DNA of 64,000 nt, from assembly GCA_001600415.1 (NCBI GenBank), contig BCJX01000004.1:701689-765688 (forward strand). Reading direction: 5' to 3'. A model generated the notes under the pieces. It saw nothing but the letters and a program-made list of their open reading frames with translations, was not told where the DNA came from and searched no databases. Positions 24,301-36,800 of the stretch are shown one piece after another (within the stretch, counting starts at the first letter, position 1; each line of letters opens with the position of its first letter). This DNA comes from Pascua guehoae. Taxonomy: Eukaryota > Basidiomycota > Tremellomycetes > Trichosporonales > Trichosporonaceae. The position numbers and the translations under genes are program-made.

Positions 24301-25434
24301 TACCTGCTCCGTGTCAGCAACCGACTTATTCGCAGTGCAGTAGTGCAGCCTAACGCACAGGGCGGCCAGATACGGCCAAACTCTGAACGAGGCGCGAAAA
24401 CGCGACGGTGGCGACGCGCCGACGACGAGCCAGCAACGACAGCATACGGCGCAGTACAGATGGGGATTGCACAAAGGATTCCATCATTCCACCCGCTCGC
24501 ATGACCATAACACAATCCCAGAAAAAAACACCTAGCGGCGGGGCAAGGAACTGATCGCAAGGATTCCTTTCGGACTTAACATTCGGGTTTATGGACACAT
24601 ACGTTGCATACCTGACTGCCTCACAGTGTCGTCACTGCGCGAGGTATTTGCTGTCTTGTGCGATGAGAGAGGATGTGGGATCTTGCTGATCATGTGTGAG
24701 GAATGTGTGCTTGACAAGCTTGCCTGTGAATGCATGATTGCAGTGGCGTTTTCTGCGACATGGCGCTGTGGGTGGCGCTGGGCGTGGTGTGCTGTCCTGC
24801 CCTGTAGGGGGCGGCCTGCGGCATCCTCGGCAGAATGAACACTGCTAGATTGCTAGCTGAACCGTTCTGGAGATGGAGGGGAGATGGAGTATTGTGCATG
24901 GGTGGATAGATACAGTCTCGTTTCACCACGTCTTGAACAGGTCTCGTTTTATGTCGCCACCTTATTATTATTGCGCACCTTGTCTTGGCATTGTGCAAAT
25001 ACGACAAGTCTGTGTGTCTTTACTTTCCTTCCTTGCTCGAATGAGTCAACCTTCCTCGCCGTCTTCCTTTCTTTCGTCCTTCCTTCTTCCTTTCTTCCTT
25101 CCTTCCCTCCTTTCTCGTTTGCCACCCACATGTTATGCAATTATCCTTCTCTCGTCTCATCTCTTCTTTCCTCATCTCTCCACCTTGTCCTCTTTCCCTC
25201 GCTCCTTTCGCTTTCTCGTCGACCCACCTCGCCCTCAGCTGCCCTCTCTCTCTCTCGTCTCGTTTGCACTGCCCTGCTTCGGCTGTTCCACAATCTCCAC
25301 CCAGCATCAGCCGGTCCCACCGACATTCCTCCGTCGCCGTACCGCCACCCAACAATCTTCCTTTCGTGACTCTCTGACCACTCCACTCCGGCGCCGGTCT
25401 GTACACTCGCACTACACCTGCTTCGTCGATCACG
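21382..25434. promoter_or_regulatory. 4 kb gene-free region between two divergent genes
   Basis: I can assign no exon here. It contains a CGCGCGCGCG run near 21861, a CA-rich stretch (about 22015-22135), a 10-base G run near 23618, short imperfect repeats of GAGGCATGC near 23638-23660 and a CATGCCC-TGG-GGGCATG hairpin near 23748. A CACGTG is at 24032. A strong CT/polypyrimidine tract (about 25025-25270) lies just before MSH4. Reading frames within it are short or low-complexity. Long promoters or a non-coding transcript are possible. Confidence 0.45.
25025..25270 (+). promoter_or_regulatory. Polypyrimidine tract upstream of MSH4
   Basis: Dense TTCC/CTTT/CTCT repeats form an almost pure pyrimidine plus strand, ending about 165 bases before the MSH4 start. 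Such CT-rich tracts commonly mark core promoters or 5' leaders of fungal genes. No TATA box is evident beside it. Confidence 0.5.
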
Positions 25435-28400
25435 ATGCCCAAAATACCGAGCCGTCCCTCCACCAGGGCCCCCAGCCGGCCAATGACCGCATTGTCGCGA
25501 CTCTCAGCGACAGCGACCAAGCTCTCCAGCAGCAATCGACCTTCCCCCGTTGTGGGTGGATCACGCGGCTCTGTGAGCAGGTTGTCGGCATCTGCTCGTC
25601 CGACCACCACGGGGTCAGCTGCTGGTGAAGGAGGAGAGTATGTCGTAGCGGTGCTCCAAAGCAAGAGTAAGAACAGATGCTCCACCATGACCATGACGTA
25701 AACTGAGGTAGTTTTCAGGCTCTGGCGTCGAGGTCGGTCTCGCTGCAATAAACGCGGACACGGGAAGGGTATGTTGGAGCAGTGTCAAACAGACTGATCC
25801 TGGCGCTGGCTCGCTTGATCGCTGCAACTGACGTGACAGATGACCCTCACCCAGGTGCGTGTCTCTGGACGACCGATCACGGGTCTCGGTCCGGAACTAC
25901 CCTTTGGGTCAAACTCAGACTGACCGAATACGACGGAACAGATTGCCGACACTTCCTGTAAGCGTACATGCATGGTTCAGTGCCGGGTCGACCCTGGCGG
26001 AAAATTATGAGCTCACTCCGCAGCATATCTCAAAACACTCCAGTACCTTTCGCTCCACGCGCCGAGGACAATCTTGGTGCCTGACAGTCAACTAGGTGGT
26101 GGAATCGGTGGGCCCTATGCCCGCAAGGAAAGGTCCAAGATGGTCGAGATGATCGAGGACGACTTTCAACTTCGTTGCCAGCCTCTGCCACGAATGCAGT
26201 GGAACGCTGAAACTGGTGTGTGGCAACTAGAATGTCTGATGTCTGACACAAAGGTCTTGACCACATCAAACGACTCTGCATCGAAGATGAAACAAAGGCT
26301 TCCGTCCTCATGGCAGTGTCTGATCGCTACTATGCTCTTTGTGCCGCGTCCGCGCTCCTTACATGGACGATTGCCAGGGACGGCTCAAACTTCAGTGACA
26401 AGTCGCTCAAGATCCAGTACGAGACCATGAAGGGTGCGATGCTATCGACATAGATAGCTGCTGGATCGTTGCTGAACGAAATAGGCCACATGTTTATCGA
26501 TTCTGAAAGTGCACGCAACCTGGAGCTCGTCAAGAACAACCTTACGATGAAAAGTACCAACACACTGTTCTGTGAGTAACCCCGTTGATGTCTGTACTGA
26601 TAGCCAAGCAACGCTCAACACATGCTACACCCCAATGGGGGAGCGACTTCTTCGGTCCTCGATCCTTCAACCTAGCAACCGTGGGTCCCAGGAAATGTAA
26701 AGGGCTTACCTGTACAGAGAAGCACATTATTGAGAATCGGCTCGACGCCGTTGAAGGTATTCATGTATTACCGTGGTTTCTCTGACCATTTTAGAACTGA
26801 TCAACGCCCCGGACAAGCTCCGTAATATCCGCAAGGCTCTGAAGACGCTTGAGACTGTGTGTCCTCCACGCTATCCACAACTGACTGCGACTGCAGATTG
26901 ATTTCGATCGGCTGATCACGAGCGTGAGTCGAACATTAGACACAAAGGGCTTATCTAAGTTCTCGACCGATCTCAAGAGTGAAGCGAACCCGTCGCAGAC
27001 AGAATATCGCATTAGCCTTCTCCTCCAGCTCCGTAAAGTGGTGACAGCCGTTCCAGAGCTCACAAACATTCTCACTGGCTGTACCGCGACACTCCTGGGT
27101 TCCATCACGTCGAGGGTAAATAAAAGGAGAGGATATCGATTCCTCCACTGACTATCCCAGATGCTCTCCGACCCCAGCATTCGCGAGATTGCCAGCATCA
27201 TTGATGGTACGGAACGCGTTGATATTCTACTGACTGTAGAACGGATCAATGACGAGACGTCGCTTGGACAGGCCCGCACAACCAAGCGTCTACAGGCCAA
27301 GACATCCAAACTTTACGCCATCAAGAGCCACTTCAATGCCTTGCTCGATGTCGCTCGGTCGACTTACCAGGAAAACGTGACGGATATCATGGACCGTAAG
27401 CACCAGCCAAACATACACATGCAAGCTGACATGATAGTGAATGAGCAGAACAAAAGTCGGTATTGGAGAGGTATAATACCACTAACCCCAGATGAGTTCG
27501 GCATCACAACCACGCTGGAGTGGAGTGAAGCGGGCTACCGTTTCGTCTGCTATCCCGAGGACTTGGAGGACGCCTCGCTCCCTCGCACCTTTATCAATGT
27601 CGAGAGGAACAAGCGTACCATCAAATTTACAAGCCACGAACTCGTGCGTACCTTGTACCCTGCGGGACTGACCACGCATTTTAGCTAAAGCGCAACGCAC
27701 GCATGATCCAAACCCAGGAAGAGGTCTTCCTCATGAGCGACCAGATTGTTGCCGATATGCTTCACCAAGTCGTTGACCACATCGGTAATTTTTCTCACGC
27801 GGAACGGTGCTAACTCACAGGTTGCCTCTATACGTGCTCCGAAGCTGTGAGCATTCCCAGAAATCCACGCTGACATTGCCAAGATTGCACTCATTGACCT
27901 CATTGCGAGCTTTGCCTACATCTCCTCAAGTAAGTTTCCGTTAGTACCTGTATTCTCTAACACCCAGGTCAATCATGCGGTACGGACAAGGCCTTCCCGA
28001 ACACACTAACGATACAGTTCGCCCGACACTTGGAAACTCCATCATTGTGTGTGGTTCGCACACACTGTATTTTAACGCTAACATGCATCAGATCAAGAAC
28101 GGTCGGCACCCCATTCTTGAGACAACGCTCCCGGCTGGCGACTGCATTCCCAACGACGTGTATGCGTCCGATGCCAGCGCGCACTTTCAGCTCGTACAGG
28201 GCCCGAAGTAAGTCACTGGCAAAAGTCTGCAACGCAGTAAAATACTGACTTGGCCTAGCATGTCTGGCAAGAGTACTTACCTCCGCCAGATCGGAGTCCT
28301 GACTGTGCAAGCAATGATTGGATGCTTGTGAGTTGCGAAATCGTTGTGAGCATCAACTGACAGCCCAGTGTTCCTGCCGAGTATGCGACTATCAAGTGCC

Positions 28401-29469
28401 ATGATGCCCTCCTTACCCGCCTCTCCAACGACGGTAAGCAACAAGGTATCATCTGGGTCAGGCTGACGTTCAAAGATAACATGGAAAAGTCCCTGTCGAC
28501 ATTTGCAGCGGAAATGGCCACGTCGGCCATGATCCTTGGTGAGTTGCCCGAATCCCCAATGACCTAACTCCACAGGCATTGCGACACACCGGTCTCTAGT
28601 TCTTATTGACGAGGTGAGCTTGTCGTTATGCTTTGCTGATTACAGCTCGGCCGGGGCACTGCAACAGTCGAAGGAGTAGGGCTGTCACAGGCTATTGCTG
28701 AGCAGCTCATCAAAGCCAAGGTAGGGCGTTAGGGGGATGACGCTGGAGGTGTTGGCTAACAACCAGGCCTTCACATTCTTCGCTACCCACTTCCAAGAGC
28801 TTGCCCAGACCTTGTGCACGTATCGTGGTGTCCAAACGTATGTCACAGATAGCAGAACTCAGCTGACGGCAGACTGCATCTCCGCGTCCAAGTGAGCTAG
28901 GTATGCAAATTGATCAGCTCACCATCAGAGCAACAGCCACATGGCCGACACGAACGCCTTCACATCCACCTTCCACTACAAGGTTGTCGAGGGATCGTTC
29001 AAGAAGGACCACTATGGTAGGTAAGATCCCTGTCACAGCCGACTAACCTACCAGGTATCGAGTCCGCCAAGCTGGCGGCGCTCCCGGAGCAAGTAATGAC
29101 GAAAGCTTGCGAGGTGGCGACGAAGCTGAGCGACCTAGAGGAGAAGGGTACGCTGTCCTGTGCAGAGCGAGCAGCACTGACAGCAGGCCGTAACGCGAGC
29201 CTGGCAAATGCACTGGCTATGCGACGCAAGGTCATCATTGAGGTGGGCAGATGAGAAGATGAGGATATTCTGACACGCGACAGCTCCGCGGCAAGCTCCA
29301 GCAAGTGCGCGACACGACCAAGGACGCAGAGGCCCCGGGCATCGTCGAGTACCTCCTAAAGCTGAAGCAGGACCTCACGCAGACCCTGCAAAATGTCCTG
29401 GAGCTCGAGAAGGAGTCGCACGCGGGCGGCACCGACGTCGCGGACACTGCGACGACTGTTGTGGAGTAG
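25435..29469 (+). CDS. MSH4: Meiotic MutS homolog 4
   Basis: MSH4 pairs with MSH5 to stabilise meiotic recombination intermediates and promote crossovers. It does not repair mismatches and lacks the MutS mismatch-binding domain, as here. After a Ser/Arg-rich leader come [19 protein letters not shown], a helical lever region ([15 protein letters not shown]), the clamp, and the ATPase: GPN-MSGKSTY (split by intron 28208-28258), [29 protein letters not shown] and FATHFQEL. The gene has more than 20 introns. Exons 3 and 4 are only 15 nt (25840-25854) and 16 nt (25942-25957) yet encode MTLTQ and IADTS in the conserved order. The last exons encode a charged coiled-coil tail ending in VVE. Confidence 0.95.
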
Positions 29470-29717
29470 GGTGGCTGGCTATGCGGATGAAGAGGCGAAA
29501 CGACGCAAGCGTCCAGAGACGAAGCGACCGGGACGATTCCCGACGATTAACGACGACGCGCGACCAACCACGCACGTAGCGACCACACCACATTGTCGGC
29601 CAGAGCTCGACCGACACATTGTACCATTGCCACGAATCCCATGTTCCATGTACCGCGTCGCGACGTGGAATGATCTACATGCATGTCTGTACTGCTACCT
29701 GCTCTACCTGCTCGCGT

Positions 29718-31059
29718 CTAGTCCATGCGCGACCGCAGTGTCCGCGTGACCACCTTGTCCTTGGTGCTGGGCGTTAGTGGTGGCTCGCTTTGGACGAAAG
29801 CCCTGCAACTCACATGACGTGGACGACTGCGCCCCAACCACTGAGGGCATCACGGTCGACGGCGTTGAGGAGGGTCTGCGAAATGGTCTCGAACAGGTCG
29901 TCGGGCGCGAGGTCGGGCTCCCACAGACCCTCGGCGGCACCGTACAGCTTGTCCGTCGCTGTGCCCGCGACGGCAAAGTCCTTGGGCGTGGTAATGCATC
30001 CGATGCTGCGGTCAGCGGGACTCGTGAGTGTGGCAAGGGCACAGGTGCGCATCGCCGTTTGGGCAGATATGGTAGTCCTCGACCGCTTTCTAGACGGCCA
30101 CTAAGTCCAGGTCGATGTTTATGGTGGGAGCCTATGCTCGTCCACAATATCTGGCAGAGGCAAGAGACAAGCCCCGCTGGGCGCCACATCCACCGAGTGG
30201 CCGTAGCTGAGAGGCCGAGACCATCAACACGGCACCCACCCCGCGCTCCCGCCGGAGCTCGTCTCCAGGACCCACAACTCCCGATCCGCACTCGCGTCAC
30301 CGCACTCACGTGTCCATGGTCGAGATGAAGGGTTTGGGGTCGGGGTTGGCGGCTGTGGGTGGGGCAATACCAGCAACGACGGGCTCGATAAAGTAGGGCC
30401 CAAAGCGCTTTTCGTAGAGCGTGCTCGAGACGAGGTGGGTGAATGTCTGGGGTGTGATTTCGCGCTCCTCCTTCATGCGGTACATGTTGACGCGGAAGCG
30501 GAGCTGCTCCTTCCTGCCGCGTTAGTGTAGGCCCGGATGGTATGCGAGCTGAATGAGGGGTGGCGGCTGCGCGAGTCTGCTCGTGGCAGCCCGAGTCCCA
30601 TGAACTCGCAGAAGCCTCCATCCCACAGAGACCCCACACGGCCGCCCAACCACCCCTCGCCCACTCGCGCACTCGCGCACTCACAAAGTGTACACATCGG
30701 TCGCGAGTCCCGGAAGACCATAGTAGAGCGTGTCGTTGACGGGGAAGACCTTTTCAAAGTTCATCGCGACGCCCGTCGCCTGCTGTCCGAGACGCAGGTC
30801 GGTCGCAATCGCGACGCAGTCCTTGCCCGTCATTGCGACGACCGAGCCGCCGTTGTACTCCATGATCGACTGGGGGGCGTTAGTGGGTGTCGACGCGGGG
30901 GAGCGGTTGCAGGTGCGGCGCGGGTGCAGGTGTGGCTAGACGCTGTCCACCTCCTCCTCTTCGCCGTTCCAATCCCAAGGCATACACAGGGTATACACCT
31001 GTGATGGAATTCTTCACAATAGTGTACGAGCTGCGCAAGCGCCGGGCTAGACATACCAT
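29718..31059 (-). CDS. PUP3: 20S proteasome subunit beta-3
   Basis: The spliced product starts [19 protein letters not shown], nearly identical in pattern to PSMB3 of other eukaryotes. Because of this, the start is placed at 31057-31059, where the ATG is followed at once by a 187-nt intron (30870-31056); without it translation would begin at the inner Met of MEYNGG. Further exons give [77 protein letters not shown] and [14 protein letters not shown]. The last exon is [16 protein letters not shown]. Beta-3 is a structural, non-proteolytic subunit of the 20S core, consistent with no N-terminal Thr nucleophile here. It converges on MSH4, with 248 bases between stops. Confidence 0.97.
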
Positions 31060-31561
31060 GATGGGCGAGTGTGTCTTTGGTTAACCGCGAGGGGATGGAG
31101 GGAGGATTGTAAACTCGGGGAACCGCCGGGTGTGTGAAGAGGGCGCGGGATTGATGCGCAGAGATGGGGATGAGGGCGAGAGAGACGACGAGACCGAGTG
31201 CGACGACGACGATGAGCAAGTGTGAGGTGGTGGTTGAGACTTGTATACCGCCGAGTTGCCTGGCTGGGTGGTGGCTATGACAACATGTCAGCGCGTTGGT
31301 TCAGAGTCAACTGTAGGCACGCTCGCGCGGCCCGTCCAAATACCACGTGGCAAACAAGAGCGGCGGCAATTCGGCCATGTGCGTGTGGCACGCCCAGTGA
31401 ATTTGGTTCCGGGTTTGTTGACAATGACCATCGAGTTGCATGTCGGTGGGCGTCATGTTGGATCCATCAGTCGAGCTGGGTGCACTTTGCGTCCTGCTCA
31501 TCGACCTCGTCTTCGCTGGCCCGTTCTCCACTCCCGTCACTCCACTTTGGCACTCACAAAT
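31060..31561. promoter_or_regulatory. Divergent PUP3 / RAD51C-like promoter region
   Basis: 502 bases lie between two divergent starts. I looked for the PACE element (GGTGGCAAA) common in proteasome promoters and found no exact match. GTGGCAAAC at 31350 resembles its core but is not diagnostic. There is no other gene. Confidence 0.45.
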
Positions 31562-33374
31562 ATGCCAGGACGACCAGTGTCGGACCTCAACCTCCCGTAC
31601 GCAGCCCCTCACGACCTGCTGCCCCCCTGACCTGCAGACACTTTCTCAAGACTGCCCTCGCGGAGAATGGATACGCGACGCTCGACGACTTGAGTGTCTC
31701 GGCCGCCGAGCTCGCGGTCGGTCAGTTAGGAAGGCCTTGATACTCGCGGCATAACTGACACGTGGCAGAGCTCAGCATCGGCGTCCCGCAGGCAGAGGAC
31801 ATTCTGCGCCAGGCGGCGAGTTTCCGAGGTACGTAGTGTCGTTTGTCTGCGGTCGTCGTGTGGCTGTGGCTGTTGGGTGGCCTTGACTCTGCACCGACTC
31901 CAACCCAACCTGCACGCCATCAGCACACCCTCTCCACCCCGCTCGTTGACACCTAACACGCAGCCGGACCCTCGCGCCCCACATCCCGCCCGCCGTCCCA
32001 ACCACCGTCGCGCCCCACGACCCCCGCGTCCGCCGTGCCCCGCAGCCAGCTCCACTCGTCCACCGCGCGCGAGCTCCTCTCGTCGCCCTCGACGCGCTTC
32101 TCGACCCTCTCGGGCGGCCTCGATGCGCTGTTTGCTCACTTTTCGCCGGCCCTCCACGTCGGCGTCGTGCCCCCGCTCAATGTCAAGGGCAAGGCGCGCG
32201 CGCTCGACCCGCACCTCTCCCCGCTCGCGCCGGGGATGGTCGTCGAGCTCTCGGGCCCGCCGGGGGTGGGCAAGAGTTGTGTCGCGCTCGGGGTGGCCAT
32301 GTCGGCGAGGTTGAGGGAGGTGGAGGTGCTCATTATTGGTGCGTTGCGCTGAGGAGCCGGGGTGGGGGTGTGGGGGGGTCGTACGGGAGTGATGGCGAGT
32401 GCGTGCAGCAGGAGAGTTCGGCGTTGCGATCTACTCTCTCTTTGCACACACACGCCGATTTGACTGCACATTGAACAATGTCGAAAAGGCACTGACTTGC
32501 AGACACGGAGGGATCCCTCACTCCCGACCGGGCACGAGCAGCCGCCGACGCCCTCCTAGTCAGTCTCGGTGCCCAGACTACATCTCCCGACGTACTGGCT
32601 GGTATCCACCTCGTCCGAGTCGCGACACAGGTCCAGATGGTGGCCGTCCTCCACACGCTTGACGGGTGGCTCGCGTCCCATCCCAAGGTATGCAAACATG
32701 CCCTAGCATGACTAATCATGATTCACAACTGAGGCACAAGACACCGCTAACAGCCAGGTCAAGCTGGTCATCATCGATACGCTGAGCTACCACTTCCGCC
32801 AACCCGGCCTCGACCTCGGCGCACGCCGTCGAGCCATGGACTTGTACGCTGCTATTTGGGTCGTGGAGACTAGCAGCTAATGTTACACCAGGGCAAAACA
32901 GGTCATCGGCAAGGCAGCGACAGTGCACGGCTGCTGCGTCGTCGTCGCCAACCAGCTAGCGACCAAGCTCCTCACGGCCGAGAATAAACCCGCAAAATTC
33001 GAGACGGGCGACAGGGCCGTCCTCATGCCCATGTTAGGTGCGTGAGGCAAGCCGCGGGCGAGCAGCACCGCTGCGACGGCCCGATAGCGGCGGCGTGTGG
33101 GAAGTGGTTACGTGCTGCCGTATGACTGACCGCAGGCGACGCGTGGACGACGGAACGGACCGTCCGCGTCGCGCTCTTCCGCGGCGGACCCGGAGACGAC
33201 CTGCGGTACGCGCACGCGTCGACGGCGTCGTTGCCGCCCAGCCAGGGGGATGTGCCATGGGCGTCCTTTGATATCGATGTGGGTTTAATGGCTTTGATCT
33301 CGCTAACCCACCAGGGCGACGGGTTGCCGTGCGATGTACCGCCGATAGTCGAGGACGATGACGAGGTGGTGTGA
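31562..33374 (+). CDS. RAD51 paralog, RAD51C-like
   Basis: The start is ATG at 31562 (MPGRPVSDLNLPHFLKTA after splicing) and the stop is TGA at 33372. The N-terminal helix-hairpin-helix part reads GYATLDDLSVSAAELAVELSIG. It is followed by a Pro/Ser/Thr linker, then LSGGLDALF. Walker A is GPPGVGKSCVALG, the strand after it IIDTEGSLTPDR, and Walker B is KLVIIDTLSYHFR. Downstream come VVVANQLATKL and LMPMLGDAWTTERTVRVALFRG, the L2-proximal layout of RAD51C (PALGESW...IRL). RAD51C acts in RAD51 paralog complexes during recombination and fork repair. Introns include 32340-32501, which interrupts the IIDTEG strand. XRCC3 or RAD57 is a less likely alternative. Confidence 0.78.
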
Positions 33375-33867
33375 CAGTTGGATCTTTCCAGTAGCATTTC
33401 GCACTTTTCCACACTCGTTCAGAACCACCTGCGTCCCAGCGGCGTTCGTCGCATAAGGGCCGTGTCATTGAGGTAGGTTGTTCGAGGCGGCTGAAATAAC
33501 CTTCCAGAACGACGGCGTTTCCTTGTAGCCACGCCAAGGGACCCACGGCTGGTCGACCCACAGGGCTGCTCGTCATCCAGCAATGACTCCGAGCTCCAAC
33601 TCCGCCGGCCGGAACTACCTGCCTGTGCCCACTACTGTCGCACGCTGCGCGGCACGCCACCAGCCTCATGCCTGCTCCACATGTCTGGGTATCGATGCAT
33701 TGTGCTGTTCAAACTCTAGGCCCATAGGGCTCCGTGCTACACTCATCCCCATGCACCCGTCTGGTGCTACACTCGACAAACCAGTCCACGCCCAGCGTGC
33801 ACTGCGCTGCACTGGGATACACGAGGCGTCCGCAATGGGATGGGCGCGCCTACAAACCCGACGGGGC
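33375..33867. other. Convergent 3' intergenic region, RAD51C-like / DRS2
   Basis: 493 bases lie between converging stops and probably hold both 3' UTRs. No gene, RNA or repeat stands out. Confidence 0.5.
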
Positions 33868-33880
33868 CTACAAACCCGAC
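33848..33880. repeat. Tandem duplication spanning the DRS2 stop codon
   Basis: The unit CCTACAAACCCGACGG occurs twice in tandem on the plus strand. On the coding strand this duplicates the end of the gene, so SGL-stop is followed after a few bases by a second SGL-stop in the 3' UTR. Confidence 0.7.
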
Positions 33881-36800
33881 GGACGAGCAATGCTCGTGTC
33901 GTAGGCGCGGATGAGACGCGCCTGGTCCTGGGTTTGGTTTTCCGTCTGGCTGAAGGCGAATCCGCGCTGGCGGCGCATACGCTGTGTTGCGCGCACTTTT
34001 TTGATGGCCTTTTGGAACCTGCCGTCAGCGTGGGCCGATCGCGTCTTCGACCTCTATTGTACTCACTGCTCCTGGCGGGGACGGTAGTCGGAGAGGTTGA
34101 ACTTTTGGATCTCCTGGACAATCTGGTACGGGGCCGGGTGGTACGTGCGCTTGTAGCTGGGGTGGTTAGCACGATAACGACTCCCAACCACTCACTATTT
34201 CCACACATAGTCGCGCAAGAGGCAGACGACGGGGAAGAGGATGAGGACAAAGTAGAAGACTGCGTCGGCCCACAGGCGCGGCACGAGGTTCTTGTAGGGG
34301 AGGGAAAAGTTGAGCAGCGGCGCGATAAACGCATACAGCGGCAGGGCGATCATGGTAAAGATGAACGAACCCGGGATCGCCGCGAGAGTGTACTTTGTCC
34401 ACACACTGGGGGGTCAGCTTTGACAACAACGCCGTAGTTCAGCTGGCTCACTCCGAGATCAAGGCTGCCTTGCCAAGGACAGTGAGCAGAATCGAGAGGT
34501 AGAGCATCGTGCCCCACACCCAGAGACCACTGCCCTTGCCGTCCGATGCAATGAGGTCGTTGAGGCACACGAGGCACGAAAAGGCAAAGAGGAGCTGTGA
34601 ATGTGAGTAAACGCTCTCCTGCGGTGTCACAGCACCACGTACCACACTGTGATAGATGGCGTTGCCGACCCAGTAGAAGAAGATTGCTGGTGTGAAGAAG
34701 TGGTTCGTCTGGCCGAGCTGGTAGAGCTGCGGGTACCTGTCGAGCATGCGCGCGCTGACAAACTGGTCAAAGATACCAATGACAAGCGGGGGCAGGATGG
34801 TAAACACGACATTGTAGAACGACATGGACCAGCCCTCAAATGAAATCTGGCCAGAAAAGTCGTTGAACCACGAGTACTGGTGCGTTAGCAACCGCGAAAG
34901 TATGGAGAACGCACCCAGAAGAGACACAGCGCAAACGTAATGTTCTTGTAGAACGAGAACAGAATGAGCTTTGACAGACGCTGGTAACTCCACGAGCCGT
35001 GGACGAGGAGAAGCTTGCGGAGGAAGCGGAACTGCGAGATGGCGACGTCGGCAGAACGTGCAGCTTGGAGACCTTCGACGCCCGAGATACCGACACCAAT
35101 GTGGGCGGCCTGGATCATGCTGACGTCGTTGGCACCGTCGCCAATGGCGAGCAGTGGGGACGTGGTGCTCTTCTTGACAAGCTTGACAACCAGAGCCTTT
35201 TGGAGCGGCGAAACACGGCAGCAGATGACGGCCTTGCACATGACGGCCAACTCGAGGAAGACGTCGGCACACTCCTTGTCGAGCGCGTATGTCAAGCTCT
35301 TGCCGTCAATGATGAGCGCTAGTTCCTCGACGTCGCCTCCCATGCGCTGGTTCTTGATCGCAAACAACCGCTTGTTGAGAAGCTCGGCCGTCTCGACTTG
35401 CGTCTCGGTGTTGATGATCACAAGGTTCATCGATTCCGAGATCAGGCGGCACGAAAGACCAATGTTGATAGCCGTCTCCTGCCGGTCACCAGTAAGGATC
35501 CAGATCTTGATACCCGCCTGCTGCAGCGTGTGGATGGTGTCCGGCACGCCGTCCTGCAGCCTGTCCTCAATCGCAGTAGCGCCCAGGAGCGTGAGGTTTT
35601 GTTCAATGACCTCAGCGACCTTGTCGAGCGCCTCGGCACGACCCGACATCTGCGATGCAGCGTCGTTGTATAACCTCGACCACTCCTGGTACTCGCCCTC
35701 GGGAATGTCACGGTAAGCCAGGCACAGCGTACGTAGACCCTCCGTGGCATAGTCCTCGAGGTGGACAAGGGTGGGCTCGGAAAACTCTTGCTTTGGCGCA
35801 AGGCGCTCAAAGATGACAGTGTCGGCGCCCTTGGTGAAGAGCTTGATCTTGCCATCGGGGCTGCGGACGACGGTCGACATGCGCTTGCGCGAAGAGTTGA
35901 ACTCGCACACGTTCAAAATCTCCCACTCCTCGTCGTGGCCATTGACCTGGACAAAGACCGACTTGGGCTTGCGGACCTAGACAATTAGCGAGTTGGTCGT
36001 CTTATACAGCCGATTCATGCTCACGTGGAAGCGGTAACCAAGAAGCTCGGCACCCGAGACGAGTGCGGCCTCATCGGGACTGGATGCCTGGTACACCATC
36101 TTGCCGTCCTTCTCCTCGGGAATAACAGTGTGGCAGACGGCCAACAATGACAGGCTAGACGTCAGCTCTGAGCGGTACGACATCTACTCACAATTCCCGG
36201 ATAACAGCGCCCTCCTGAGTATTCTCCTGGGCCCGCTCGCGAAGGACATCAAACGTCTTCTGTCCCTGGTCACGTTTGTTGTCGTCCACAACCTGAGCGT
36301 ACATTGTACCGAAGATGGAACACTCGCGGAACTCCATTTCGTTGCAGGTGAGGGTGCCAGTCTTGTCCGAGAAGATGTACGTGATTTGTCCGAGTTCCTC
36401 AACGAGCGACGAAGTGCGGCACACGGCGGGAGTGTCGGTCGGCGCGTAGTACATGTCCAGATCCGAGTTGATAAATGACGCCTGTTGGAACTTGACAACC
36501 TCCATGGTCATGATGAGCGAGATGGGGATCAAGTTGTTGTAGAGAATAATAAACGTCAAGATGTTTTCGACAAACTGCCGGGCTGTCGAGTCAGTTGATG
36601 TTGACATGGTGAGAGCTCACCTTTGTTGGGCATCTGATCCTTTCCTACCGCCAAGTACCAGTCGTTGGCCGAGAAGAACCACTGCAAGTGTCAGTTCCGT
36701 ATGAGGAATATGCACCATGACCAACTCACAGTGCGGATAGCGTTACCAATCGTGGAGATGAGAGACAGGATCATGAGCAGGATAAACAGGTAGAGAATCT

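Noticed and set aside
24873..25628. 251-codon plus-strand frame over the MSH4 leader
   Set aside because: It is a Ser/Pro/Leu-rich translation of the polypyrimidine tract. The MSH4 frame starting at 25435 explains the coding part.
26924..26942. A 16-base intron suggested by GTGAGT...TTAG in MSH4
   Set aside because: Too short to splice, and the reading frame continues through it into a conserved helical region.
31350..31358. Proteasome PACE element in the PUP3 promoter
   Set aside because: GTGGCAAAC matches only part of GGTGGCAAA and lies on the strand and side of the RAD51C-like gene; too weak to call.
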